DNA from: Streptomyces nitrosporeus
Lineage (GTDB): Bacteria > Actinomycetota > Actinomycetes > Streptomycetales > Streptomycetaceae
Length of the DNA: 64,000 bases
NCBI RefSeq assembly: GCF_008704555.1
Contig: NZ_CP023702.1
Span: forward strand, 5,246,001-5,310,000
Reading direction: 5' to 3'
The notes beneath the pieces were generated by a model. The model worked only from the letters and a program-made list of their open reading frames with translations. It ran no database searches and was not told the origin of the DNA. Below are positions 41,702 to 48,764 of the stretch, in pieces (within the stretch, counting starts at the first letter, position 1; each line of letters starts with the position of its first letter). Both the position numbers and the translations under genes were made by a program.

Positions 41702-42351
41702 ACGGCAGCAGAGGCGGCAGAGGCCGCAGGATCGTCCTCTGGCGGCACGGCCAGACGGCATGGAACCTGGAACGGCGTTTCCAGGGGTCCACCGACATCG
41801 ATCTCACCGAGACGGGCGTCAGCCAGGCGCGCAGGGCCGCCCGGCTGCTCGCGTCGTTGAAGCCCGACGCCATCGTCGCCTCCGATCTGCGGCGTGCCGC
41901 GGACACGGCGGCCGAGCTGGCCGCCGTCACCGGTCTCGACGTCGTCCATGACGCCGCGCTGCGCGAGACGTACGCGGGTGCCTGGCAAGGGCTCACCCAC
42001 GAAGAGATCATCGAGCAGTACGGCGAGCAGTACGCCGCGTGGAAGCGCGGTGAACCCGTGCGCCGAGGCGGCGGCGAGCTGGAGACCGAAGTCGCCGACC
42101 GGGCCGCACCGGTGGTCCTCGGGCACGCCGACAAGCTGCCCGACGCCGGCACGCTGGTCGTGGTGAGCCACGGCGGCACGATCCGGACGACCATCGGACG
42201 TCTGCTCGGGCTGGAGTCCCACCACTGGGAGGGCCTCGGCGGGCTCTCCAACTGCTGCTGGTCCGTGCTCGGCGAGGGCGTACGAGGCTGGCGCCTGCTC
42301 GAACACAACGCGGGGACCCTTCCGGAGCCGGTCCTGGGGGACGACACCTAG
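41698..42351 (+). CDS. Histidine phosphatase family protein (phosphoglycerate mutase-like), probable CTG start
   Basis: 217 residues. The phosphohistidine motif WRHGQTAWN (His near residue 16) and the second catalytic His in VVSHGGTIR (near 157) are intact, with RRAADTAAEL and LRETYAGAWQG. No ATG, GTG or TTG lies between the end of rsfS coding and the RHG motif. The only reading that gives a normal N terminus is CTG at 41698, overlapping the rsfS TGA (CTGA), with AAGGGG 7 bases upstream. The next real alternative, GTG 41593, would add 35 Arg-rich residues inside rsfS. Substrate unknown; cofactor-independent of 2,3-BPG mutases by context. Confidence 0.85.
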   Translation: MNGSRGGRGRRIVLWRHGQTAWNLERRFQGSTDIDLTETGVSQARRAARLLASLKPDAIVASDLRRAADTAAELAAVTGLDVVHDAALRETYAGAWQGLTHEEIIEQYGEQYAAWKRGEPVRRGGGELETEVADRAAPVVLGHADKLPDAGTLVVVSHGGTIRTTIGRLLGLESHHWEGLGGLSNCCWSVLGEGVRGWRLLEHNAGTLPEPVLGDDT

Positions 42352-42489
42352 GGTCTCCCGTCCGGATCGTGCCGGCTCCGTGCGCCCCCACCGGGCCCAC
42401 GGGCGAGGCGGCACTTCGCGGACGCGGGCCGAGGCCGCCGCCCCGACCCGGTCGGCGCCCGGTCCGGAAACCTCCCCCCGGGGCCGGAT

Positions 42490-42519
42490 TTCACTTTCCG
42501 GCTGGTCGCAGGCTAAAGT
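42490..42519 (+). promoter_or_regulatory. Probable promoter of the first tRNA-Ala
   Basis: TTCACT, an 18-base spacer and TAAAGT (42514-42519), 44 bases upstream of the tRNA, in an AT-richer patch. The 42352-42480 stretch before it shows nothing clear. Confidence 0.45.
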
Positions 42520-42563
42520 TCTTCTTGTTCGCAGCGCGGAAACGCGAGAAGCAAGCGAACAGC

Positions 42564-42636
42564 GGGGCTATAGCTCAGTTGGTAGAGCGCCTGCATGGCA
42601 TGCAGGAGGTCAGGAGTTCAATTCTCCTTAGCTCCA
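42564..42636 (+). tRNA. tRNA-Ala (GGC), copy 1
   Basis: 73 bases. The acceptor stem is GGGGCTA/TAGCTCC with one G.T pair; the D arm is GCTCAGTTGGTAGAGC; the anticodon stem-loop cctgc-atGGCat-gcagg gives anticodon GGC; the T arm GGAGTTCAATTCTCC has TTCAA. Discriminator A; CCA is not encoded. Followed by a strong terminator. Confidence 0.96.
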
Positions 42637-42641
42637 CAGAA

Positions 42642-42674
42642 GAAGATCCCGTCCCCTATGGGGGCGGGATCTTC
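42642..42674 (+). terminator. tRNA-Ala copy 1 terminator
   Basis: gaagatcccg pairs with cgggatcttc, continued by T.G and cccc/gggg, closed by a 3-base TAT loop: a 15-bp, nearly perfect stem five bases after the tRNA. Confidence 0.85.
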
Positions 42675-42918
42675 GGCGTTCAGGCGGCCTCTGGGAGGAG
42701 GCCGGTCCTCCGGCCGCCGGCGCGTCTGCTTCCTGACGGGGCCGGTGCGCTTGTTTCCCGGCGGGGTGGGGAGGCGCAGGTCCGTACCCCGCCCGCGCCG
42801 GGCGACTCCTTTCGGACAAAGAGGGGCAGCCCGGCCCGCGAGCAGGCTGACCCTCTTGCGGGCGCATGGCAGAATCGGAACGCCGGAGGGGGCGACGGAC
42901 CGATCGGGAGGGGGCGCG
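42675..42918. other. Gap after the first tRNA
   Basis: GC-rich, with a possible hairpin around ggaggaggccgg (about 42690-42715). No ORF with a credible start and no clear promoter; the ribosome site of the small ORF at 42919 is at its end. Confidence 0.4.
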
Positions 42919-43035
42919 ATGCCTGCGAGCCGCGTGAGAGTCCCGGACCTGCCCGTCCGCCCCTCGACGTCCCCCGGCTCCGCCGCCCCGCAGGAGGGCT
43001 CCCGCGTGTGCACCGCCTGCTGTATCCGGAGCTGA
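42919..43035 (+). CDS. Possible 38-aa upstream ORF before the CxxC protein
   Basis: ATG 42919 is preceded by GGGAGGGGG (42906-42914) at good spacing, stronger than the site of the next gene. The peptide begins MPASRVRVPDLPVRP and ends VCTACCIRS, with three Cys in a CxxCC arrangement. Nearly all codons end in G or C. It stops 4 bases before the ATG at 43040, so it may couple translation. It is short enough to be fortuitous. Confidence 0.35.
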   Translation: MPASRVRVPDLPVRPSTSPGSAAPQEGSRVCTACCIRS

Positions 43036-43039
43036 CGCC

Positions 43040-43273
43040 ATGGGTGCACACAGGCGGAAGTGCGACTGGTGCGGCAGTGGTACGCCCATCGTCCGCGACA
43101 TGGATCCCGTCAACGCGAAGTACCAGTACTGGTGCGAGGAGTGCGCGCGGGCGCTGATCATAAAAGGCGACCCCATCGAGACCTACCGGGAACTGGAGGG
43201 GGAGCCCATCTACGGCAGGCTCCTGGAGGAGCACTGCACCCTCAAGCGCTTCTACTCCTTCGCCACCGCCTGA
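43040..43273 (+). CDS. Small CxxC-pair (zinc ribbon-like) protein between two tRNA-Ala genes
   Basis: 77 residues. Two cysteine pairs, C8-x2-C11 (KCDWCGSG) and C32-x2-C35 (YWCEECARALI), are suited to bind one zinc ion. The basic N terminus (MGAHRRK) and a conserved-looking middle (IVRDMDPVNAKYQ, GDPIETYRELEGEPIYG) do not match a family I can name. A further Cys lies near the end (HCTLKRFYSF). GC3 is high. GGAG lies 8 bases before the ATG. Possibly an RNA- or protein-binding zinc ribbon. Confidence 0.72.
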   Translation: MGAHRRKCDWCGSGTPIVRDMDPVNAKYQYWCEECARALIIKGDPIETYRELEGEPIYGRLLEEHCTLKRFYSFATA

Positions 43274-43338
43274 CGCCCGGAACCGGGTTGTCCCCCTGGG
43301 GTGTCGGCGACGAAACCGGGACAGACCGGAAACGATTT

Positions 43339-43366
43339 TTGATGCACCGGGTGGACCGTGTAATGT
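43339..43366 (+). promoter_or_regulatory. Probable promoter of the second tRNA-Ala
   Basis: TTGATG, a 16-base spacer and TAATGT (43361-43366), about 38 bases before the tRNA, within a T-rich patch. Confidence 0.45.
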
Positions 43367-43403
43367 TCTCGATGTCGCCGGGGGAACGCGGAGACAAAAG
43401 CAA

Positions 43404-43476
43404 GGGGCTATAGCTCAGTTGGTAGAGCGCCTGCATGGCATGCAGGAGGTCAGGAGTTCAATTCTCCTTAGCTCCA
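43404..43476 (+). tRNA. tRNA-Ala (GGC), copy 2
   Basis: Identical to copy 1 over all 73 bases, including the following CACAG. The 5' flanks differ, so this is a duplicated tRNA gene with its own promoter and terminator. Anticodon GGC reads GCC/GCU Ala codons, GCC being by far the commonest here. Confidence 0.96.
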
Positions 43477-43481
43477 CAGTG

Positions 43482-43520
43482 AAGAAGCGGGTCATCCTGA
43501 ACGGGTGGCCCGCTTCTTTT
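43482..43520 (+). terminator. tRNA-Ala copy 2 terminator
   Basis: aagaagcggg (43482-43491) pairs with cccgcttctt (43509-43518), followed by TT and CG; the T-rich end makes it one of the clearer intrinsic terminators here. Confidence 0.8.
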
Positions 43521-43625
43521 CGTCGTGGGGCCCCGGGCGCGCACCGGTCCGGCGGGTGGCGGCGAGGACGGTGCCGCCGAGGGTGGTGGCGGCGGAACGC
43601 GCGGGCGTGGGGGTGGCCCGTGCGG

Positions 43626-43631
43626 TACCCT
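43626..43631 (+). promoter_or_regulatory. -10-like element of the leuS leader
   Basis: TACCCT ends 6 bases before the leader-peptide ATG (43638). There is no Shine-Dalgarno sequence, implying a leaderless transcript that begins at or near the leader peptide. Confidence 0.45.
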
Positions 43632-43637
43632 GGCGCC

Positions 43638-43676
43638 ATGCGTGCCGTACGCCTTCTGCTTAGCGAGCCGCGCTGA
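43638..43676 (+). CDS. Leucine-rich leader peptide upstream of leuS (predicted)
   Basis: A 12-codon ORF encodes MRAVRLLLSEPR, with three consecutive Leu codons (ctt ctg ctt, 43653-43661). CTT is rare in this GC-rich genome, which would sharpen ribosome stalling. Downstream are a 6-bp hairpin (ccgacc/ggtcgg, 43683-43707) and a U-tailed terminator (43721-43745), then leuS at 43828. This is the layout of ribosome-mediated leucine attenuation. The region of the stop codon (43667-43673, gccgcgc) can also pair with gcgcggc at 43713-43719 just before the terminator. Leader-peptide attenuators of leucine genes are known in actinobacteria; for leuS here it is my prediction. Confidence 0.65.
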   Translation: MRAVRLLLSEPR

Positions 43677-43720
43677 TCACTACCGACCGGTGAGAATGCC
43701 TGGTCGGACTCGGCGCGGCG

Positions 43721-43750
43721 TCCCCTCCTGTGCGAGGGGATTTTTCGTTT
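43721..43750 (+). terminator. Attenuator terminator before leuS
   Basis: tcccctc (43721-43727) pairs with gagggga (43734-43740) across a 6-base loop, followed by TTTTTCGTTT. It is the best U-tract in the window and stands in the leader of leuS, 78 bases before its start, not after a gene. Confidence 0.75.
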
Positions 43751-43827
43751 CCGTAGACGTGTGTCCGTAAGACGTGTGTCCGTGGACGTGGGCGCCGGCA
43801 GATGACGATCGATGGAGCTTGAGGATC

Positions 43828-46695
43828 ATGAGCGAGACGAACACCGCGGCCGAGGTGGCCGCGCCGCACCGCTACACGGCAGCGATGGCCGCCGACATCG
43901 AGGCACGCTGGCAGGACTTCTGGGACGCCGAGGGTACGTACGAGGCCCCCAACCCGAGCGGTGATCTGGCGGGCGACCCGGAACTGGTCGCCAAGCCCAA
44001 GAAGTTCATCATGGACATGTTCCCGTACCCGTCGGGTTCAGGACTGCACGTCGGTCACCCGCTGGGCTACATCGCCACCGACGTCTACGCCCGCCACCAG
44101 CGGATGACCGGGCACAACGTGCTGCACACCCTGGGGTTCGACGCCTTCGGCCTGCCCGCCGAGCAGTACGCCGTGCAGACGGGCACCCACCCGAGGGCCT
44201 CGACCGAGGCCAACATGGAGAACATGAAGGCCCAGCTGCGCCGGCTGGGCCTGGGCCACGACAAGCGCCGCTCCTTCGCGACGATCGAAGCGGACTACTA
44301 CAAGTGGACCCAGTGGATCTTCCTGCAGATCTTCAACTCCTGGTACGACACCGAGGCCGACCGCGCCCGCCCCATCGATGAACTGGTCGCCCAGTTCGAG
44401 AGCGGCGAACGCCCCACTCCGGACGGCCGCGACTGGGCCGCGCTGAGCGGGGCCGAACGCGCCGACGTCCTGGGCCGGTACCGCCTGGCGTACGCCTCGG
44501 ACGCCCCGGTCAACTGGGCGCCCGGTCTGGGCACCGTCCTGGCCAACGAGGAGGTCACGGCCGATGGCCGCTCCGAGCGGGGCAACTTCCCGGTCTTCAA
44601 GGCCAAGCTGCGCCAGTGGAACATGCGCATCACCGCCTACGCCGACCGGCTGCTGAACGACCTGGACGGGCTGGACTGGCCGGAGGCCATCAAGCTGCAG
44701 CAGCGCAACTGGATCGGCCGGTCCGAGGGCGCGCGCGTCGACTTCCCCGTCGACGGTGCCGGCGACATCACCGTCTTCACCACCCGCCAGGACACGCTGT
44801 TCGGTGCCACCTACATGGTGCTGGCGCCCGAGCACGACCTGGTGGAGCGGATCATCCCCGCGGCCTGGCCCGAGGGCACCCACCCGGTGTGGACCGGCGG
44901 CCACGCGACCCCGGCCGAGGCGGTCACCGCCTACCGCAAGCAGGCCGCGGCCAAGTCCGACGTGGAACGGCAGGCGGAGGCCAAGGACAAGACCGGTGTC
45001 TTCACCGGGGCGTACGCCACCAACCCGGTCAGCGGGGCGAAGGTCCCCGTCTTCATCGCCGACTACGTGCTGATGGGATACGGCACCGGCGCGATCATGG
45101 CCGTACCGGCGCACGACGCGCGCGACTTCGCTTTCGCGCGCGCCTTCGAGCTGCCGATGCGCTGTGTCGTCGAGCCGTCGGACGGCCGCGGTACGGATCC
45201 CTCGACGTGGGAGGACGCCTTCTCCTCGTACGAGGCGAAGCTGGTCGACTCCGCCAACGACGAGATCTCGCTGAACGGCCTGGGCGTCACCGAGGCCAAG
45301 GCCAGGATCACCGCATGGCTGCGGGAACACGGCGTCGGTGAGGGCACCGTCAACTTCCGGCTGCGGGACTGGCTGTTCAGCCGGCAGCGCTACTGGGGCG
45401 AGCCCTTCCCGATCGTGTACGACGAGGAGGGCACCGCCCACCCGCTGCCCGAGTCGATGCTGCCGCTGGAGCTGCCCGAGGTCGAGGACTACTCGCCGCG
45501 GACCTTCGACCCGGAGGACGCCGAGGCGCAGCCGGAGACCCCGCTGTCCCGCAACGCCGACTGGGTCCATGTCACCCTGGATCTGGGCGACGGGCCGAAG
45601 AAGTACCGCCGCGAGACCAACACCATGCCCAACTGGGCGGGCTCCTGCTGGTACGAGCTGCGCTACCTGGACCCGCACAACGACCAGCGGCTGGTGGACC
45701 CCGCGATCGAGCGGTACTGGATGGGTCCCCGTGAGGGGCAGCCCACGGGCGGTGTCGACCTGTACGTCGGCGGTGCCGAGCACGCCGTGCTGCATCTGCT
45801 GTACGCCCGGTTCTGGTCCAAGGTCCTGTACGACCTGGGGCACATCTCGTCGGCCGAGCCCTTCCACAAGCTGTACAACCAGGGCATGATCCAGGCCTTC
45901 GTCTACCGGGACAGCCGCGGGATCGCGGTACCGGCCACCGAGGTCGAGGAGCGGGACGGCGCCTACTACCACCAGGGCGAGAAGGTCAGCCGCGTCCTGG
46001 GCAAGATGGGCAAGTCCCTGAAGAACGCGGTGACGCCGGACGAGATCTGCCGTGAGTACGGTGCCGACACCCTGCGGCTGTACGAGATGGCGATGGGTCC
46101 CCTGGACGTCTCCCGCCCCTGGGACACGCGCGCGGTGGTGGGCCAGTTCCGGCTGCTGCAGCGGCTGTGGCGCAACATCGTCGACGAGGAGACCGGTGAA
46201 GTCACCGTCGTCGACACGGAGCCCGACGAGGAGACGCTGAGGGCACTGCACAAGGCGATCGACGGTGTCGGCCAGGACATGGCCGGAATGCGTTTCAACA
46301 CGGCCATCGCGAAGGTCACCGAGCTGAACAACCACCTGACCAAGACGGGCGGCCCGCTGCCGAGGCCGGTCGCCGAGCGGCTGGTGCTGCTGGTCGCCCC
46401 GCTGGCCCCGCACGTGGCGGAGGAGCTGTGGCGTCGGCTGGGCCACACCGGGTCCGTGGTGCACCAGGACTTCCCGGTCGCCGACCCGGCGTACGTGGTG
46501 GACGAGACGGTGACCTGTGTGGTGCAGATCAAGGGCAAGGTGAAGGCGCGCCTGGAGATCTCCCCGTCGATCACCGACGAGGACCTGGAGGCGCTGGCCC
46601 TGGCCGACGAGAACGTCGTCGCCGCCCTGGGCGGGGCCCAGATCCGCAAGGTGATCGTGCGGGCGCCGAAGCTGGTCAACATCGTTCCCGCCTGA
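43828..46695 (+). CDS. leuS: Leucyl-tRNA synthetase
   Basis: Charges tRNA-Leu with leucine. 955 residues, usual actinobacterial length. The class I HIGH signature is HVGHPLGY near residue 73 (MFPYPSGSGLHVGH). The CP1 editing insertion covers roughly 260-480, with TTRQDTLFGATYMVLAPEH and MGYGTGAIMAVPAHDARD, whose Asp polices mischarging. The KMSKS motif appears as KMGKS near 727. The anticodon-binding and C-terminal domains follow (IKGKVKARLEI). The ATG at 43828 has GAGGA upstream. An upstream leader peptide and terminator suggest leucine-dependent attenuation. Confidence 0.97.
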   Translation: MSETNTAAEVAAPHRYTAAMAADIEARWQDFWDAEGTYEAPNPSGDLAGDPELVAKPKKFIMDMFPYPSGSGLHVGHPLGYIATDVYARHQRMTGHNVLHTLGFDAFGLPAEQYAVQTGTHPRASTEANMENMKAQLRRLGLGHDKRRSFATIEADYYKWTQWIFLQIFNSWYDTEADRARPIDELVAQFESGERPTPDGRDWAALSGAERADVLGRYRLAYASDAPVNWAPGLGTVLANEEVTADGRSERGNFPVFKAKLRQWNMRITAYADRLLNDLDGLDWPEAIKLQQRNWIGRSEGARVDFPVDGAGDITVFTTRQDTLFGATYMVLAPEHDLVERIIPAAWPEGTHPVWTGGHATPAEAVTAYRKQAAAKSDVERQAEAKDKTGVFTGAYATNPVSGAKVPVFIADYVLMGYGTGAIMAVPAHDARDFAFARAFELPMRCVVEPSDGRGTDPSTWEDAFSSYEAKLVDSANDEISLNGLGVTEAKARITAWLREHGVGEGTVNFRLRDWLFSRQRYWGEPFPIVYDEEGTAHPLPESMLPLELPEVEDYSPRTFDPEDAEAQPETPLSRNADWVHVTLDLGDGPKKYRRETNTMPNWAGSCWYELRYLDPHNDQRLVDPAIERYWMGPREGQPTGGVDLYVGGAEHAVLHLLYARFWSKVLYDLGHISSAEPFHKLYNQGMIQAFVYRDSRGIAVPATEVEERDGAYYHQGEKVSRVLGKMGKSLKNAVTPDEICREYGADTLRLYEMAMGPLDVSRPWDTRAVVGQFRLLQRLWRNIVDEETGEVTVVDTEPDEETLRALHKAIDGVGQDMAGMRFNTAIAKVTELNNHLTKTGGPLPRPVAERLVLLVAPLAPHVAEELWRRLGHTGSVVHQDFPVADPAYVVDETVTCVVQIKGKVKARLEISPSITDEDLEALALADENVVAALGGAQIRKVIVRAPKLVNIVPA

Positions 46696-46740
46696 CACGG
46701 GCGTCCCGGGCGCGGCCACGGGACGGCAGGGCTTTCCCCT

Positions 46741-46783
46741 ACGGGCAGGTTGGGGGTTCCGGAGGAACCCTCGGCCTGCCCGT
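46741..46783 (+). terminator. leuS terminator
   Basis: acgggcagg pairs with cctgcccgt (9 bp); inside, gggttcc pairs with ggaaccc around a GGA loop; TCCGTTT follows. It lies 45 bases after the stop. Confidence 0.85.
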
Positions 46784-46844
46784 TCCGTTTACGGTAGAAG
46801 GGCGACCGCACACCGGCAGCCGAGTCGAGACCCGAGGGGCGTCC

Positions 46845-47600
46845 ATGGAAGCCGCGATCCTGATCCTGACGCTGCTGTTCGTCGCGTTCATCGCCCTCGG
46901 GGCGTACGCGGGGGTGAAGGCGGTGCGGGCGGCCAAGAGAGGTGTGGACCGCACGATCACCCAGGCCCGCCGTTCCGTGGAGGACACCACGCTTCGGGCC
47001 AAGAGCTACGGGCAGGTGGGTGTGCCGGGGGAGCTCGCGCAGTTGCGGCTCGCCCTGCGGACCTCGATGCGGGCCACCCAGGAAGCGCTGAACGCCGGGG
47101 TGGCGGATGATCCCTCGCTCCGTGAGTCGCTGGGCCTCTTCGAGCGCCTGAGCGCCCACGGCCGCGAACTCGACAACGCACTTAAGGGCCTGGAGCGGGA
47201 ACCGGACCGGGCGACGGTGGCCAGGATGCTGCCGAGTCTGAAGGAACGCACCGAACGCATCACGCACTCCGCCGAGTCGTTGCGCTGGGCAGCCCGTGAC
47301 CGGGCCAGGCAGTTCGCCGCCGACGACCTCGCCGCGCTGAACGCGCAGATCGATGTCGAAGCGGGCGCACTGCGGCACTGGACGACCGAGGACACACCGG
47401 CGCCGGCCTGGGAGGCGGCTCCCGGCCCGGAGGAGAGGGGCCGGACGGCAGAGGACGGGGCCGCGACCGGACGAACCGGCGGGAACAGCGGCACTGCCGG
47501 GGAGCAGGAGACGGGACCGCAGGCCCTGACACGCTCCGACCCGCGGCAGAAGAACGCCTACCCGTGGCAGAAGTCCGCCCGGCCGGAAACCACGAACTGA
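46845..47600 (+). CDS. Single-pass membrane protein with coiled-coil domain
   Basis: 251 residues. An N-terminal membrane helix (2-25, AAILILTLLFVAFIALGAYAG) is followed by a charged helical region (30-185) with heptad-like spacing (LAQLRLALRTSMRATQEAL, LFERLSAHGRELDNALKGLE, LKERTERITHSAESLRW) and a disordered Glu/Gly-rich tail. ATG follows GAGGGGC. No enzyme motif; I do not recognise a named family. Structural or scaffold role at the membrane is a guess from shape alone. Confidence 0.72.
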   Translation: MEAAILILTLLFVAFIALGAYAGVKAVRAAKRGVDRTITQARRSVEDTTLRAKSYGQVGVPGELAQLRLALRTSMRATQEALNAGVADDPSLRESLGLFERLSAHGRELDNALKGLEREPDRATVARMLPSLKERTERITHSAESLRWAARDRARQFAADDLAALNAQIDVEAGALRHWTTEDTPAPAWEAAPGPEERGRTAEDGAATGRTGGNSGTAGEQETGPQALTRSDPRQKNAYPWQKSARPETTN

Positions 47601-47650
47601 CCGGGCCGGTGATCGCGGTCCGGCCGGAAGAGTGTGAGCCGGTCCGTGAA

Positions 47651-47682
47651 CAGGGCTGCGGCCCGTCCGGGCCGCAGCCCTG
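47651..47682 (+). terminator. Terminator after the coiled-coil membrane protein
   Basis: A perfect 14-bp stem (cagggctgcggccc/gggccgcagccctg) with a GTCC loop. Confidence 0.85.
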
Positions 47683-47801
47683 GCACCGCCGGACGCCCCG
47701 GGGGCAGAACGCGCCGGGGTACGGGACGTCGGGGGAACGACCGGGCACAACGGAATGGCCGGTGGGCCAGGGCCGGGCTGCCTCGCCCCCGTCCCGGAGG
47801 G

Positions 47802-47807
47802 TAACCT
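47802..47807 (+). promoter_or_regulatory. -10-like element before degV
   Basis: TAACCT ends 7 bases before ATG 47815. It sits inside a small inverted repeat (cggagg-gtaa-cctccg), and no separate ribosome site is available downstream. Confidence 0.4.
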
Positions 47808-47814
47808 CCGGCTC

Positions 47815-48660
47815 ATGTCCCGCCATGTCGCGATCGTCACCGATTCCACGGCCTACCTGCCGCGCCAGACGATGGAACGGCACGGCATCACCACGGTGCC
47901 GCTGACCGTCGTCCTGGGAGACCAGGCACTTGAGGAGGGCACGGAGATCTCGGCCCGGTCGCTCGCCCTGGCCCTGCAGAAGCGCCACTCCGTGACCACC
48001 TCCCGGCCGAGCCCCGAGGTCTTTGCCGCCGCCTACCGCGCCGCGGCGGATGCGGGGGCCACCGGCATCGTCTCCCTGCACCTGTCCGCGGAGATCTCCG
48101 GCACATACGACGCCGCACGGCTGGCGGCCAAGGACGCGCCGGTGCCGGTACGGGTGGTCGACACCGGAATGGTTGCCATGGCCCTGGGCTTCTGCGCCCT
48201 GGCCGCCGTGGAGGTGGCCGAGTCCGGCGGTGGGCCGGACGAGGCGGTCGCCGCGGCGGAGAAGCGGGCCGCGGGCACCTCCGCTTTCTTCTACGTCGAC
48301 ACGCTCGATTACCTGCGGCGCGGTGGACGGATAGGCGCGGCGCAGGCGTTGCTGGGATCCGCGCTCGCCGTGAAGCCGCTTCTGCAGCTGGACGCCGGAC
48401 GTATCGAACTGCTGGAGAAGGTACGGACGGCGTCCAAGGCGATCGCACGGCTCGAGGAGATCGTCGTCGAGCGGGCCGGAGCGGGCGCCGTGGACATCGC
48501 GGTGCATCACCTGGCCGCCTCGGACAGGGCGGACCGCCTTGCCGAGCGGCTGAGGGAGCGGGTGCCCGGCCTGGGGGACCTCCATGTGAGCGAGGTGGGC
48601 GCGGTGATCGGTGCGCACACCGGACCCGGACTGCTGGGCGCCGTGGTGTCAGCACGCTGA
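47815..48660 (+). CDS. DegV family (fatty-acid-binding) protein
   Basis: 281 residues. It opens HVAIVTDSTAYLPRQTM and has TSRPSPEVFAAAY, SLHLSAEISGTYDAARLAA, VVDTGMVAMALGF, YVDTLDYLRRGGRIG and AHTGPGLLG, the complete DegV pattern. DegV/FakB proteins bind a single fatty acid in a pocket. In Firmicutes they present exogenous fatty acids to the kinase FakA; I see no FakA gene in this window, so the partner is unknown. It ends within a perfect inverted repeat that starts at its stop codon. Confidence 0.93.
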   Translation: MSRHVAIVTDSTAYLPRQTMERHGITTVPLTVVLGDQALEEGTEISARSLALALQKRHSVTTSRPSPEVFAAAYRAAADAGATGIVSLHLSAEISGTYDAARLAAKDAPVPVRVVDTGMVAMALGFCALAAVEVAESGGGPDEAVAAAEKRAAGTSAFFYVDTLDYLRRGGRIGAAQALLGSALAVKPLLQLDAGRIELLEKVRTASKAIARLEEIVVERAGAGAVDIAVHHLAASDRADRLAERLRERVPGLGDLHVSEVGAVIGAHTGPGLLGAVVSAR

Positions 48661-48687
48661 ACTTCACCCCTCCGGAGGGGTGAAGTT
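48660..48687 (+). terminator. Perfect 14-bp inverted repeat at the degV stop
   Basis: aacttcacccctcc is followed at once by its exact complement ggaggggtgaagtt; the first base is the last A of the degV TGA. As RNA it folds into a hairpin with a tiny loop; as DNA it is a 28-bp palindrome, so a protein-binding role is also possible. Confidence 0.7.
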
Positions 48688-48750
48688 ATCCACAACTGGC
48701 GAGTTATCCACCGGAATTGACGCGGCTCGGTGCGTTTCGGCAGAAGTGTC

Positions 48751-48756
48751 TAGCGT
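48751..48756 (+). promoter_or_regulatory. -10-like element before comEA
   Basis: TAGCGT ends 8 bases before ATG 48765. A TTGACG at 48717-48722 is too far upstream (28-base spacing) to be its partner. Confidence 0.3.
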
Positions 48757-48764
48757 CGTGAGGC

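Noticed and set aside
43621..43830. T-box riboswitch before leuS
   Set aside because: No T-box core (AGGGUGG-like, pairing with the tRNA acceptor end) or specifier loop is visible; the short Leu-codon ORF fits attenuation by translation better.
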